DNA of 64,000 nucleotides from Actinomycetes bacterium (GCA_021829645.1 JAKBPI010000003.1:1-64000), one strand, 5' to 3'. Positions 41,564 through 53,483 are shown, counted from the stretch's first letter. Numbers and translations are program-made. Notes: generated from the letters alone by a model not told the origin.

Positions 41564-43994
41564 AAAAATCGATATGGTGAAGAATATAAGGGATTCTGGG
41601 TTAAACATGCCTATCGATGTCGTTGAATGCCGGGGCTCTGTCCGTTTTCGGATCTATATTACCGGGATTGTACAGGGGGTAGGGTTTCGACCTTTTGTTT
41701 ACAATACTGCAATCTTATACGGTATAAAAGGTTGGGTAATGAATGATACCAACGGAGTTTTAATAGAAGCAGAAAGCTCCATGGATAAAATGGCAATTTT
41801 CTTGGCCGCCATAGAGAACAACCCTTTACCTCTGGCACATATCGATGCCATCAAAATTGAGACCTTAGATCCTTTGGGCGAAGAGACGTTTAGCATCAAA
41901 ACGAGCAATTATGCACGACATAAAGATACTCTCATCAGCCCGGATATAGCTACATGTGAGGACTGTCTGAAGGAACTTTTTGACGAAAACGACAGAAGGT
42001 ATCGTTACCCTTTTATCAATTGCATAAATTGCGGACCAAGATTTTCAATCACCACGGACATCCCCTATGACAGGGAAAATACCACCATGCGCGAATTTGA
42101 AATGTGTGCTGAGTGTAAAAGAGAATATGAAGATTATACAAATAGGCGCTTTCATGCGCAGCCGATAGCTTGTCCCAAGTGCGGTCCCAGTCTCAAGTTG
42201 TATGATTTTAGGTCTGAGTGTGAAGTCAAGACAAGTAACATATATACTTTTATTGCAAATGAAATACAAAAAAATAAAATTATTGCCATCAAAGGTATCG
42301 GCGGGTATCATCTCTGTTTATCTGCCGTCAGTGAAAAGGCCTGTACCGAACTAAGGACGCGAAAGCGTCGTTATGCCAAACCGTTAGCTGTAATGGTAAA
42401 GGATATAGAGACAGTAAAGCAAATATGTGACCTATCAGAGGAGGAGGAAGCAGTTTTGCTTTCTCCCGAACACCCCATAGTGCTGCTAAGAAAAAAAGAG
42501 GACTCTTTGATTAAAATAGCTTTTGGGGTGGCTTTTGGCAGCCAATATTTAGGTGTCATGTTGCCCTATACTCCGTTGCATCATCTACTTCTTTCAGAAG
42601 TCGAGATGCCCCTTGTCATGACAAGCGGCAATTTATCTGACGAGCCCATCGAATATCTAGACGATGAAGCCAAAGAACACTTGTGTAATATAGCCGATTT
42701 TATGCTGTCGCATGACAGAGGCATAGCTATTCGCGTGGACGACTCAGTGACCCATGTTATCGATCACAAACCTTACTTCATAAGGCGTTCCCGGGGCTTT
42801 GCACCAAGACCTATTAAACTGCCTTTTAGTGTTCCGCAAGCAATTCTTGCTTGTGGTGCTGAATTGAAAAGTACTTTTTGCCTGGCAAAAGGTGAGTACG
42901 CATTTTTATCACACCACTTGGGAGACTTAGAAAATTATAAAACATACGTTAGTTTTAGTGACGCTATAAAGTATTACGAATACATATTTGACGTAGATCC
43001 AAAAATTATTACATATGATCTGCATCCTGAATATCTTTCGACAAAATTTGCCTATGAAAAAGCCGGAGTCGACCCCGATCCTTTCAGCTCTTCTTTACCC
43101 GAACAAGAAAGCTATATGCGTACAACATATCCGGAACAAAAAGGAAATGGGCTATTGGGCGTATACCACCACCACGCCCATGTGGCGTCCTGCATGGTGG
43201 ATAACAACCGCTTTGACAAAGTAATAGGTTTTGCCTTTGACGGCTCCGGTTATGGAACCGACGGGAGTCTATGGGGCTCAGAAGTTTTCATAGCCGACTT
43301 TAAGAGTTTTCAAAGACTTGCTTCTTTGGCTCCGATTCCACTTTTAGGTGGCTCGCAGGCCGTAAAGGAGCCGTGGAGGATAGCAGCTTATCATATTCAT
43401 GCTCTTTATGGCGACGATGCCATACCGCAACAGTTATCCGAGATGGAAGTATATAAAAATAATGAATTAGTCTGGCCGGATGTGCTTTCTTTGACGGGGA
43501 GTTTACATAAAGTCACCATGACGACCGGCATGGGAAGACTTTTTGACGCCGTTTCATCTTTGCTATGCGGAGTAGATAAAATTGACTATGAAGGACAGGC
43601 GGCAATTGAGCTGGAGTCGATCATTTCGACAAACGAAAAAAGCTCCTATCCTTTGCCGGCAATTACGGATTTGCCTGTAAAGCTTGACCCCACCGCTATA
43701 TTTGCCTGTGTTTTAGATGATATTTTTGCAAAAACTGATCAAAGTGTAATCTCTGCTAGATTTCATAATACGATAGTCCAATTTATTCTAAATATGTGTA
43801 TATACATAAGACAAAAATATAATTTGGATACGGTAGCTCTTTCCGGTGGCGTATTTCAAAACAGGTATCTATTGGATCATACGTTAAATAAGCTCAAGCA
43901 AAATTCTTTTAAGTTACTCATCCATAACAAAGTACCCGCAAACGACGCAGGTATTTCTCTGGGACAGGTAGCTATTGCTGCTCATGTAATTTAG
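41538..43994 (+). CDS. hypF: Carbamoyltransferase HypF
   Basis: Acylphosphatase domain 'GIVQGVGFRPFVY', zinc fingers 'CEDCLKEL...CINCG' and 'CAECKREY...CPKCG', 'HHHAHVASCMVDN', 'LSGGVFQNRYLL'. Confidence 0.95.
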   Translation: MIRCQEFVEKIDMVKNIRDSGLNMPIDVVECRGSVRFRIYITGIVQGVGFRPFVYNTAILYGIKGWVMNDTNGVLIEAESSMDKMAIFLAAIENNPLPLAHIDAIKIETLDPLGEETFSIKTSNYARHKDTLISPDIATCEDCLKELFDENDRRYRYPFINCINCGPRFSITTDIPYDRENTTMREFEMCAECKREYEDYTNRRFHAQPIACPKCGPSLKLYDFRSECEVKTSNIYTFIANEIQKNKIIAIKGIGGYHLCLSAVSEKACTELRTRKRRYAKPLAVMVKDIETVKQICDLSEEEEAVLLSPEHPIVLLRKKEDSLIKIAFGVAFGSQYLGVMLPYTPLHHLLLSEVEMPLVMTSGNLSDEPIEYLDDEAKEHLCNIADFMLSHDRGIAIRVDDSVTHVIDHKPYFIRRSRGFAPRPIKLPFSVPQAILACGAELKSTFCLAKGEYAFLSHHLGDLENYKTYVSFSDAIKYYEYIFDVDPKIITYDLHPEYLSTKFAYEKAGVDPDPFSSSLPEQESYMRTTYPEQKGNGLLGVYHHHAHVASCMVDNNRFDKVIGFAFDGSGYGTDGSLWGSEVFIADFKSFQRLASLAPIPLLGGSQAVKEPWRIAAYHIHALYGDDAIPQQLSEMEVYKNNELVWPDVLSLTGSLHKVTMTTGMGRLFDAVSSLLCGVDKIDYEGQAAIELESIISTNEKSSYPLPAITDLPVKLDPTAIFACVLDDIFAKTDQSVISARFHNTIVQFILNMCIYIRQKYNLDTVALSGGVFQNRYLLDHTLNKLKQNSFKLLIHNKVPANDAGISLGQVAIAAHVI

Positions 43995-44121
43995 GTTATA
44001 ACCAATGTCGCCTATCTTTTATCAGTCAACCAATTATCCAAATGAATGATAGGTAACTTTGGTGTCTGAAGGTGACATTATACCCTATAGATCCTGATAC
44101 CTTCTGTAATACAATGCTGGC

Positions 44122-45240
44122 ATGGAAAACATACTAGCTGGAGTAGCCACTACACAAGGTATTGATGAGCTTATAAAACTTTTACTCGGCGACGGGTATC
44201 AAGTAATAGGTCCGAGTGCAGAAAATAATGTAATCCAGAAAAAAGAAATTACTTCGGTGGAGGATCTCCCCAAGGGCTATACAGACTCACAAGCGCCCGG
44301 ACACTATGCTCTCAAAAGAGATTCATCTTCACCGGAGCTATTTTCTTGGGCAGTCGGCCCGGCGTCATTTAAAGATAATTTATTCCCCTCTAAGAGCACT
44401 TTATTTGAAGGCAAGATTACAAAAAGTGACGTCAGCATATCCCAAAAAGAACCTTTCTCGCAAAAGGTTTGCTTTTTTGGCATAAGACCGTGTGAAGTCG
44501 CCGCCATGGCTGTATTAGGCAGAGTTATGGCCGGCGGACCCTATCAAGACCCTCAGGCAAAGTCGGTACGCGAGAACTCCTTAGTCATAGCAGTGGAGTG
44601 TGGTTATCCGGCGGAGAATTGTTTCTGTACCTCTTTTGATACCGGTCCGATGGCCGACGAGGGGTGCGACATTATCATCACCGAAATTACAGAAGGTGAG
44701 CACCGATTTCTCCTCAGATCGGGAAGCGATACCGGGCATCACATTCTGAACAGGCTAAATTACAAATCTGCCTTACCGGAAGATGTATCGGCAAGGGATA
44801 GGGTGATTGCAAAATCCATTTCTCAAATTGGGAAATCAATAGACGCTGAGAATACTCCCTCGATGTTAGCGAGAAATCTGAGCAGTCATGTATGGTCCGA
44901 CATTGCCCGGAGGTGTTTGTCCTGTGGCAATTGCACCATGGTCTGTCCTACCTGTTTTTGCGCTTCTTTTGAACACTCCAATGGCTTGGAAAATGATTTC
45001 TCGGTTACCAGAAGATGGGACTCCTGTTTTGACACCGCCCATTCTTATATACACGGGGGTTCCGTTAGGACATCCACCGCTTCTAAGTACCGACAGTGGA
45101 TGACCCATAAGCTTTCAACTTGGGTGGATCAATTTAATGAAATCGGCTGCGTGGGTTGTGGGCGTTGCATTACTTGGTGTCCTGTCGGAATTGACATAAC
45201 CGAGGAAGTGGCAAAAATTGCAGAAAGTGAGTCAAAGTAA
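44122..45240 (+). CDS. NiFe hydrogenase (group 3b type) beta subunit, 4Fe-4S protein
   Basis: 'CLSCGNCTMVCPTCFCASF' and 'GCVGCGRCITWCPVGIDIT'; HydB/HyhB-like layout in operon. Confidence 0.85.
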   Translation: MENILAGVATTQGIDELIKLLLGDGYQVIGPSAENNVIQKKEITSVEDLPKGYTDSQAPGHYALKRDSSSPELFSWAVGPASFKDNLFPSKSTLFEGKITKSDVSISQKEPFSQKVCFFGIRPCEVAAMAVLGRVMAGGPYQDPQAKSVRENSLVIAVECGYPAENCFCTSFDTGPMADEGCDIIITEITEGEHRFLLRSGSDTGHHILNRLNYKSALPEDVSARDRVIAKSISQIGKSIDAENTPSMLARNLSSHVWSDIARRCLSCGNCTMVCPTCFCASFEHSNGLENDFSVTRRWDSCFDTAHSYIHGGSVRTSTASKYRQWMTHKLSTWVDQFNEIGCVGCGRCITWCPVGIDITEEVAKIAESESK

Positions 45241-45287
45241 TTCTTACTTATAGCATGTAAAAAATATATTAACAACAAAGGAGCATT

Positions 45288-45767
45288 ATGTCAGATATTA
45301 AAGCCATTTTGTCAAAAGTGCCGCTTTTCAAGCAGCTTCCGGATGAAGCCGTCACGTTACTTAGTGAATGTGCGGAAGAAGTTTCTTTTGAGGCTGAGAC
45401 ACAAATATTGACTGAGGGGGCGATGGCCTCCACTTTTTATGTCGTCAAGTCAGGCGAAGTATCCTTACAGGTGCAGCAACCGCAATCTATCCCCTTGGTG
45501 ATACAGACGATCAACGGCAATTCTCTGTTGGGTCTTTCGTGGATCAGTCCTCCCTACCAGTGGTCATTTGACGCAATTGCCCTAGATAAAGTGGAAGCCG
45601 TCGAGTTTCATGCTGCCTGCGTAAGAGAAAAGCTGCAAGCTCATCCCGAATACGGCTTTTTAATTATGCAATCTATCTTGGGGGTCTTCTTGGAGCGTTT
45701 ACAGGCTACGAGGACAAGGATGCTTGATATCTATGGCGTGACAAAAGAGGTGATACCCGGTGATTAG
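45288..45767 (+). CDS. Stand-alone cyclic nucleotide-binding (CRP-like) domain protein, no HTH
   Basis: 'ILTEGAMASTFYVVKSGEVSLQV' cNMP fold; only 159 aa and ends before any winged helix; overlaps the next gene by 8 nt. Confidence 0.8.
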   Translation: MSDIKAILSKVPLFKQLPDEAVTLLSECAEEVSFEAETQILTEGAMASTFYVVKSGEVSLQVQQPQSIPLVIQTINGNSLLGLSWISPPYQWSFDAIALDKVEAVEFHAACVREKLQAHPEYGFLIMQSILGVFLERLQATRTRMLDIYGVTKEVIPGD

Positions 45768-46638
45768 CGCCAATCAGACTTCAGCAACCATAGCTGATTC
45801 CATAAATGAGCCGGAAGCGTCACCTTTTGTGCCGCTACCTTACAAAATAGTCAATAAGCACCACGATACTCAAGATATCGCCACGATCACTATTGAGCCT
45901 GTTGACAAGGCAATACCTCCTTATAAGAGCGGACAATTTAATATGTTGACTGTGTATAGGGTTGGCGAAATTGCCATTTCGATAAGTTCGCCTCCTACCT
46001 CCGGAAAGAGAATCGTCCATACGATACGAGATGTCGGAGCGGTGAGTCACGCTTTGTTTAATCTGGAAATAGGAGACGTCATAGGGGTAAGGGGGGCGTT
46101 CGGGACAGATTGGCAGACCGATGAACCTGGAGATGCCGACTATCTGGTTGTGGCCGGAGGTATAGGTTTGGCACCTTTACGGGGAGCCGTTGTTGAGCTA
46201 GCGGAAAAGGTAGCCGCTAGGCACAATGTCAATCTGTTAATAGGTGCAAGAGAACCGGCTCAAATGATTTATGAAACTGACATGAAGCGATTGGAGCAGA
46301 TGGGTGTCAAAGTGTACAAAACGGTTGATATGGCCGACTCGGGTTGGAAGGGTTCCGTCGGATTGGTAACGGAACTCATTGAAAAAGCCGTATTCGATCC
46401 CAAAAATACGAAAGCCCTGATATGCGGACCTGAAGTTATGATCCGCTTTACTGCCAGAAAGCTTATCGAATTCGGTATTGCCGCAGAATCCATACTTGTT
46501 TCCCTGGAAAGAAATATGCAGTGTGGGGTAGGGCTATGCGGACATTGCCAACTCGGTCCCTATCTGATCTGTAGGGATGGTCCTGTGTTCCCGTGGGCAC
46601 CGCCAGTCAAAGATTTATTATCACAGAAGGAGAGATAA
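45760..46638 (+). CDS. NiFe hydrogenase (group 3b type) gamma subunit, FAD/NAD(P)-binding
   Basis: '[20 protein letters not shown]', '[17 protein letters not shown]', 2Fe-2S cysteines '[25 protein letters not shown]'. Confidence 0.88.
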   Translation: MISANQTSATIADSINEPEASPFVPLPYKIVNKHHDTQDIATITIEPVDKAIPPYKSGQFNMLTVYRVGEIAISISSPPTSGKRIVHTIRDVGAVSHALFNLEIGDVIGVRGAFGTDWQTDEPGDADYLVVAGGIGLAPLRGAVVELAEKVAARHNVNLLIGAREPAQMIYETDMKRLEQMGVKVYKTVDMADSGWKGSVGLVTELIEKAVFDPKNTKALICGPEVMIRFTARKLIEFGIAAESILVSLERNMQCGVGLCGHCQLGPYLICRDGPVFPWAPPVKDLLSQKER

Positions 46639-47393
46639 TGGGTAAAGCCAAGTTAGCGGTTTGGAAATTTGCTTCATGTGACGGGTGCCAGTTGTCAATT
46701 CTGGATTGTGAAGACGAGCTTTTGGCAATAGCGGACGCCGTAGAAATAGCTAATTTTACCGAGATGACCAGAAAGGTTATAGACGGACCTTATGACATAT
46801 CTCTGGTTGAAGGCTCTATTACAACAGCTGATGACGCACAGAGGATAGTCGAAATAAGAAAGAACTCCGCTGTAATTGTTGCCATAGGTGCCTGTGCAAC
46901 GGCTGGCGGTATACAGGCGCTCAGAAACTATGCCGATATCGATGAGTACGTCAGTGCGGTTTATGCCCATCCGGAATACATATCAACTTTAGCCACGAGT
47001 AGGTCGATCAGTGATTTTATTAAAGTCGATTTAGAATTGCACGGGTGTCCGGTTAATAAAGAACACCTCATAGAATTGGTGGCTGCTTCTTTAGCGGGAC
47101 GTAAGCCGCGTATACCTCAATACAGCGTCTGTGAAGAGTGCAAACTAAGAGGAAACGTCTGCGTTGTCGTAGCGGAAAATATGCCGTGCTTGGGTCCCGT
47201 CACAAGTGCGGGTTGCGGAGCGCTTTGCCCGGCCGTCAAGCGGGGATGCTACGGCTGTTTCGGTCCGATGCAAAAAGCAAATACAACATCGCTGGCAATT
47301 CGTCTCAAAGAAAATGGCGCGGATGAAGACAAACTTCACAGGATGTTTAAGACGTTTAATGCCACGAAATTTGAAAAGGAGTTTTCGTCATAA
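46638..47393 (+). CDS. NiFe hydrogenase (group 3b type) small (delta) subunit
   Basis: ATG at 46638; '[20 protein letters not shown]', '[18 protein letters not shown]', '[12 protein letters not shown]', FeS cysteines. Confidence 0.9.
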   Translation: MGKAKLAVWKFASCDGCQLSILDCEDELLAIADAVEIANFTEMTRKVIDGPYDISLVEGSITTADDAQRIVEIRKNSAVIVAIGACATAGGIQALRNYADIDEYVSAVYAHPEYISTLATSRSISDFIKVDLELHGCPVNKEHLIELVAASLAGRKPRIPQYSVCEECKLRGNVCVVVAENMPCLGPVTSAGCGALCPAVKRGCYGCFGPMQKANTTSLAIRLKENGADEDKLHRMFKTFNATKFEKEFSS

Positions 47394-48697
47394 TGGAAAA
47401 GAAAAAAATGGCTACCTCATGTGATATCGATGTACATGGCATTGCTAGGATTGAGGGGGAAGGTGCCCTTCATGTCCATATTGACGACGGCGAGTTGAAA
47501 AACGTAGAGTTGGAGATTTTTGAACCGCCCAGGTTCTTTGAAGCGTTTTTACGGGGTCGCGGATTCGAAGAGCCTCCGGACATTACGGCGCGTATCTGTG
47601 GAATATGCCCAGTGGCCTATCAAATGTCGGCGTGTCTAGCTATCGAAGATGCCTGTTCTGTCCAAGTCAGGGATGAAATACAGACTTTGCGCAGACTTCT
47701 CTATTGCGGGGAGTGGATTCAAAGTCACGTACTGCACGTCTTTTTACTCCACGCCCCTGACTTCTTTGGGTTAGAAGATGCAGTTGAACTGGCAAAAATA
47801 AACAAAAGCGCCGTAGAGCGCGGCTTGTTTATGAAAAAAATGGGTAATAAGCTTATGGAAGTAGTGGGTGGCCGGGCAATCCATCCCGTCAACGTCAGGG
47901 TTGGCGGTTTTTACAGTGCTCCCTCAAAAGGCGATCTGCAAGATCTCGTAGAGGATTTAAAGAAAGCTTTGGACTATGCGATTTGGGCAGTGGAATGGGT
48001 AGCTGCGTTTGACTTTCCGGACATCAATACCTCTTATCCTCTCGTCTCTCTGGTGCACGATACGCTATATCCAATAGATTACGGCACCGTAGCATCTACG
48101 GAGGGATTCAACGTTTCACCAAAAGAGTTCCTTGATCGTATCGTCGAAGAACACGTTGCCAGATCGAGTGCGCTTCATGCCAAACTGGACGGTGAAACCC
48201 CTTATCTCACTGGTCCAATGGCCAGATTCAACTTAAATTATGACCGCCTTACTCCCATCGCCAAGCAATGTGCCGAGGCAAGCGGTATAGAAAGGGATTG
48301 CAGAAATCCGTTCAAGACCATTATTATGCGATCTTTGGAGGTCGTTGTAGCGTTTGAGGAGGCATTGCGGATCATAGATAATTATGTGGCACCGGACCCC
48401 AGTTATGAGCAAGTCCTCCCTCGTTCCGGCATCGGTTATGGCGCCACTGAAGCTCCTAGAGGCACTATCGTACATCGTTATGAGTTAGGTAAAGACGGTC
48501 TTATCAAGGAGGCCCAGATCGTACCGCCTACTTCACAGAACCAAGCGGCTATCGAAGAAGATTTGAAAAATGTTATAGCAAATAATATGGATTTGGATCA
48601 GGAGCAACTGACCAATTACTGTGAAACGGCGGTGAGAAATCATGATCCATGCATATCGTGCTCGGCTCACTTCTTGGATGTCGACATCAAGCGATAG
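47393..48697 (+). CDS. NiFe hydrogenase (group 3b type) large (alpha) subunit
   Basis: L1 'ARICGICPVAYQMSAC', L2 'DPCISCSAHFLDVDIKR' at the C-terminus. Confidence 0.93.
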   Translation: MEKKKMATSCDIDVHGIARIEGEGALHVHIDDGELKNVELEIFEPPRFFEAFLRGRGFEEPPDITARICGICPVAYQMSACLAIEDACSVQVRDEIQTLRRLLYCGEWIQSHVLHVFLLHAPDFFGLEDAVELAKINKSAVERGLFMKKMGNKLMEVVGGRAIHPVNVRVGGFYSAPSKGDLQDLVEDLKKALDYAIWAVEWVAAFDFPDINTSYPLVSLVHDTLYPIDYGTVASTEGFNVSPKEFLDRIVEEHVARSSALHAKLDGETPYLTGPMARFNLNYDRLTPIAKQCAEASGIERDCRNPFKTIIMRSLEVVVAFEEALRIIDNYVAPDPSYEQVLPRSGIGYGATEAPRGTIVHRYELGKDGLIKEAQIVPPTSQNQAAIEEDLKNVIANNMDLDQEQLTNYCETAVRNHDPCISCSAHFLDVDIKR

Positions 48698-48711
48698 TCG
48701 TCGGTACTGAT

Positions 48712-49173
48712 ATGGACGCTTTAAAAAGTACAAAGATAGTGATAGCAGGTATAGGAAATTACTATCGCTGTGACGATGGAGCGGGTCCGCAAATTGCCGA
48801 CGAAGTGGCAGAAATTACCAATATCGATAACATAGGTCCCATATCGGAACCATTGGATTTGATAGAGCAATTCGAAGGAGTAAAGCTGGCAATTCTGATT
48901 GATGCCATGAAATCAGGCGAGCCTCCGGGTACAATCAGGATTTTTGACGTTGACTTACTATCCGATACCAAGCAACTGACCAGTACGCACGGTATAGGAC
49001 TGGGGAGAACGTTACAGTTGGCCGACGCTTTGGGTAAGAGTCCAGAAAAAGTGATAGTGGTCGGTATAGAAGGCAAAGTCTTTGGCGATGGAAATCAATT
49101 GTCACCGGAAGTCAGAGAAGCCATACCGGACGCGGTAAAAATTATTGACCAATTCATTTTATCGCAATCTTGA
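48712..49173 (+). CDS. Hydrogenase maturation endopeptidase (HyaD/HycI family)
   Basis: 'IVIAGIGNYYRCDDGAGPQIADEV', 'ILIDAMKSG', 'GIEGKVFGDG'; ATG at 48712 inside ORF 48649-49173. Confidence 0.88.
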   Translation: MDALKSTKIVIAGIGNYYRCDDGAGPQIADEVAEITNIDNIGPISEPLDLIEQFEGVKLAILIDAMKSGEPPGTIRIFDVDLLSDTKQLTSTHGIGLGRTLQLADALGKSPEKVIVVGIEGKVFGDGNQLSPEVREAIPDAVKIIDQFILSQS

Positions 49174-49416
49174 TATCTAAGCATACGGTAGTAAACGGCA
49201 AGGCTATAAGTAAGTCCTTTTTTGGTGCAACCTTTGTTTAATTCCATTTCAGATCAGTTTGGGTTGCTTCAGGAATAAGCCGCAGACCAATCATTGAGAC
49301 GATGCGCATACCGGACAAAGGCAGGTTTATTATTGTCAATAAAAGCTATTTTCCGGATTCTAATATTTATAAATATGTCATAATACACTAAATCAGTAGT
49401 TGCAAACTATGATCCT

Positions 49417-49489
49417 GCCGGTGTGGCGCAGTTGGTAGCGCAGGCGATTTGTAATCGTCAGGTCGTGGGTTCGAGTCCCTCCACCGGCT
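49417..49489 (+). tRNA. tRNA-Thr (anticodon TGT)
   Basis: gccggtg...caccggc acceptor, anticodon loop tttgtaa, T-arm gtgggttcgagtcccTc; 73 nt. Confidence 0.93.
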
Positions 49490-49689
49490 CGGTGTTTGCT
49501 GTGAACAAACTGTTTGAAATGTTATGGGTTTGTTACAATCACTGAGATAAAAACACTTTCGCACGGGCTATTTTGCTATGGTTAGAATGCCCAGTGTGTC
49601 ATTGTGGCTAAAATGAAATAATTTTTTAATTGGTGAATTATGTGCGCTATAGTTTATACGCTAAGCAGTGATCACATACTTCAGGATGA

Positions 49690-50904
<1,215 letters not shown>

Positions 50905-50930
50905 CTACCTAATCTTTACCGGCGGAGCGA

Positions 50931-52226
50931 ATGCATAAATTACGCAAAAAACTTACTGTAAAGAAGCTGTCAGGAACCACTAAAAAGCAGTCGGCAAAAA
51001 AAATATTGCTACTGCTTTTAGTGGTTCTTATTTTCGCTCTTTTGGTCGGTGAAATTACCAACGATACCCTCAAATCTTCCAATTCCTACTATAAGATCAA
51101 CTCGAAAAGTTACTTTGCCGCCGCAATTCCTATTTTGGAGGATTCCAATGTGGTAGGACAAGAAGTAACCTCTCTGCGCTCGAGCGATCTGGGACACACT
51201 TCTCTGACGGTTTTTGCAGCAGAACTCACCAGTCTGAAGACTCAGGGGCACTCGGATATCTCCCAACTCGACACTCTTGGCATTGGCGCACCTGACACCA
51301 AAGTCGCCGCCATGCTCTCCTCACTGATAAACCTGCGATATAGCGCTCTTTTGAATATGTCGCAAGCCATTAAAGTATTGTCGGATGCTACCGGTTCTAT
51401 ACCCGTACCGACAATTGACGATCTTGTGGAAGCGGGTAAAGATATCAGGAATTCCAATCGCGTCTTGGCGGATTTAAATAAATACATTAGGAAACAGCAT
51501 TTATCTCATTATTCCCTTCCCCTTACCGCATGGGAGGCTCCCCTTGGCGTCTGGGATGCTTCCCCCATTCGCCATTGGCTCCGGGGGCTGTCTGCCGTAG
51601 CGTCAGGTAGCAGTGGTCTGGTGATATCGGATATTTCTACCTCGCCATTGGCCGTTAAAATCGTTGGTTTGCCACAAATCACCGCAACGACTTCCCTGCC
51701 CACTTCCTCTACGACGACTTCCTCTACGACGACATCGGTAACTACTACAACTCTTGCCACTTCGGCATCCTCCACGACCACTACGAAGCTTTCCGGGAAG
51801 CGGAAAAAAAAGACCTCTAAGACGAACAAGCAACACAGCCAGGTAACCGGCACGACTTTTATAGCTATCACATCTTCAACGTTGCAAATTCCACCACTAC
51901 AGTCAACTTCTGTTTTAGCCCCTACCTCGTCGCTGGTGGTGAAAGTGGTTGTGACTGATCAGAGCGTCAGAGAAGCCAACGGAGCGACATTATCTGTAAA
52001 CATTCAGGGGCAAAGTCCCGGTAAGACGAGTAAATCTGCTCCTGTTACGCTCAACTCTACACAAATCGTTCATCTACCGCCCCTTGGCTCTTCGGCCAGT
52101 TTGTATATAAGTCGTCGTTTCAAGCATCTGCATTTGGGAGGTCTGTACAAACTGAGCGTTAAATTGAGCGCCCCCGGTTTCCAAAGTTCTTCTGGTCAAG
52201 TTAAGCTACAGATAGCGTCTTCTTGA
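50931..52226 (+). CDS. Membrane-anchored hypothetical protein with Thr/Ser-rich linker
   Basis: One N-terminal TM 'ILLLLLVVLIFALLVGEI'; low-complexity 'TTSLPTSSTTTSSTTTSVTTTTLATSASSTTTTKLSGKRKKKTSK'. Confidence 0.6.
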   Translation: MHKLRKKLTVKKLSGTTKKQSAKKILLLLLVVLIFALLVGEITNDTLKSSNSYYKINSKSYFAAAIPILEDSNVVGQEVTSLRSSDLGHTSLTVFAAELTSLKTQGHSDISQLDTLGIGAPDTKVAAMLSSLINLRYSALLNMSQAIKVLSDATGSIPVPTIDDLVEAGKDIRNSNRVLADLNKYIRKQHLSHYSLPLTAWEAPLGVWDASPIRHWLRGLSAVASGSSGLVISDISTSPLAVKIVGLPQITATTSLPTSSTTTSSTTTSVTTTTLATSASSTTTTKLSGKRKKKTSKTNKQHSQVTGTTFIAITSSTLQIPPLQSTSVLAPTSSLVVKVVVTDQSVREANGATLSVNIQGQSPGKTSKSAPVTLNSTQIVHLPPLGSSASLYISRRFKHLHLGGLYKLSVKLSAPGFQSSSGQVKLQIASS

Positions 52227-52250
52227 GAAGCTATAAATAAGACCGCCTTG

Positions 52251-53483
52251 TCATGATCCATGCGTATCATGCCAAGCGGATTCTGCCAGTCTGATCACTT
52301 CCCGCGGAGGCTTCTTGAGTTTTGCTGATACCACTTTGACGTCGTCAAATTCAATTTTGATTCTGTTTTGTGAAGTCTTTACTTTGAGCTCGTAGCCCTC
52401 TACGAAAACCGTATCGAAATGGCGCTGCAATTCATAGCGACCTACCTCTCTGACCCTTACTCCAAATGTTCCCGTTAAATGAAAAAGCAGCCCCATAAGT
52501 TTTTCTAAGTTTTCTCTCCCAGTCAGACAGGAAAAGACATTGCCGGGGCGTCCTTTTTTCATAACAGTGGGAGTTATCCAGGCATCCAAGGCGCCGGTTT
52601 CCAGACAACTCTGCAGACAAAAAGATAAATTTTCACCCGTGATATCATCCAAATTGGTTTCGAGTAAGAGGAGCTGCGAGTACAGGAGATCATCGTCATG
52701 GGCTGGGGCAACATGGGATTGGCCTATGATAACTTGTGCCAAGTTGGCAATCCCGGGAATAATGCGGGAACCCGCCCCGTAGCCTACCTGTTCTATCGAT
52801 ACTGGCGGGATCGGGCCGAACGTTTGGACCGTGGTAGCGAGTAAAACCGCTCCCGTGGGGGTAATAATTTCATTGTCAGTATCCGTGCCCTTGAGCGGAA
52901 TACCTTTGAGGATCTCCAAAACAGCCGGTCCCGGATTGGTAATGGTGCCGTGTTCAGTGTAGATGGTGCCGTATCCGGTGGCAACGGGACTCGCATACAC
53001 ACCGGCTATGCCTAAAATTTCCAGTGCCGCCAGAGTACCAACTATGTCAATAATGGTGTCCTGTGCTCCGAGTTCGTGAAAGTGAATGTCGTATTTATCT
53101 CTGTTATGTACTTTCCCTTCTGCTTCGGCAAGTTTGTGAAAAGCAGCAGCAGCAGTGACGGCTATCTTGCCGGGCAGTTTTGCGGTTTCCAAGATAGCCA
53201 ATATGTCTTTCAGTTTCCGCGCGGCAGAAGTTTTCTCGTAGTCAATTTGTACTTTGGTGGCCGCTATGGAGTTGCGCTCCGTGAGCTCTGTGTTCAAAGA
53301 CCACTTACCTATTTCCAAACCGGACAAGAGCCTGCGTATTTCATCAGGATCAGCACCTGCGTCGATCAGACATCCAAGAGCCATATCTCCGGAAAAACCG
53401 GAACAACAGTTAAACCAAGCCACTTTAGAGGCATTTTGGCCTAAAAGTTTTTCTTCTTGTGTCGTGTAGTTTGAAGAACACAT
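52251..53483 (-). CDS. larC: Nickel-pincer cofactor biosynthesis protein LarC (single uninterrupted ORF)
   Basis: 'AWFNCCSGFSGDMALGCLIDAGAD', 'IHFHELGAQDTIIDIVGTLAALEILGI', 'GYGAGSRI', 'LLETNLDDITGE'. Confidence 0.92.
   Translation of the reverse strand: MCSSNYTTQEEKLLGQNASKVAWFNCCSGFSGDMALGCLIDAGADPDEIRRLLSGLEIGKWSLNTELTERNSIAATKVQIDYEKTSAARKLKDILAILETAKLPGKIAVTAAAAFHKLAEAEGKVHNRDKYDIHFHELGAQDTIIDIVGTLAALEILGIAGVYASPVATGYGTIYTEHGTITNPGPAVLEILKGIPLKGTDTDNEIITPTGAVLLATTVQTFGPIPPVSIEQVGYGAGSRIIPGIANLAQVIIGQSHVAPAHDDDLLYSQLLLLETNLDDITGENLSFCLQSCLETGALDAWITPTVMKKGRPGNVFSCLTGRENLEKLMGLLFHLTGTFGVRVREVGRYELQRHFDTVFVEGYELKVKTSQNRIKIEFDDVKVVSAKLKKPPREVIRLAESAWHDTHGS

Noticed and set aside
51700-51800. 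acg/act/tcc-rich tract considered as a microsatellite
   Set aside because: Degenerate codon usage encoding a Thr/Ser linker; explained by protein low complexity.
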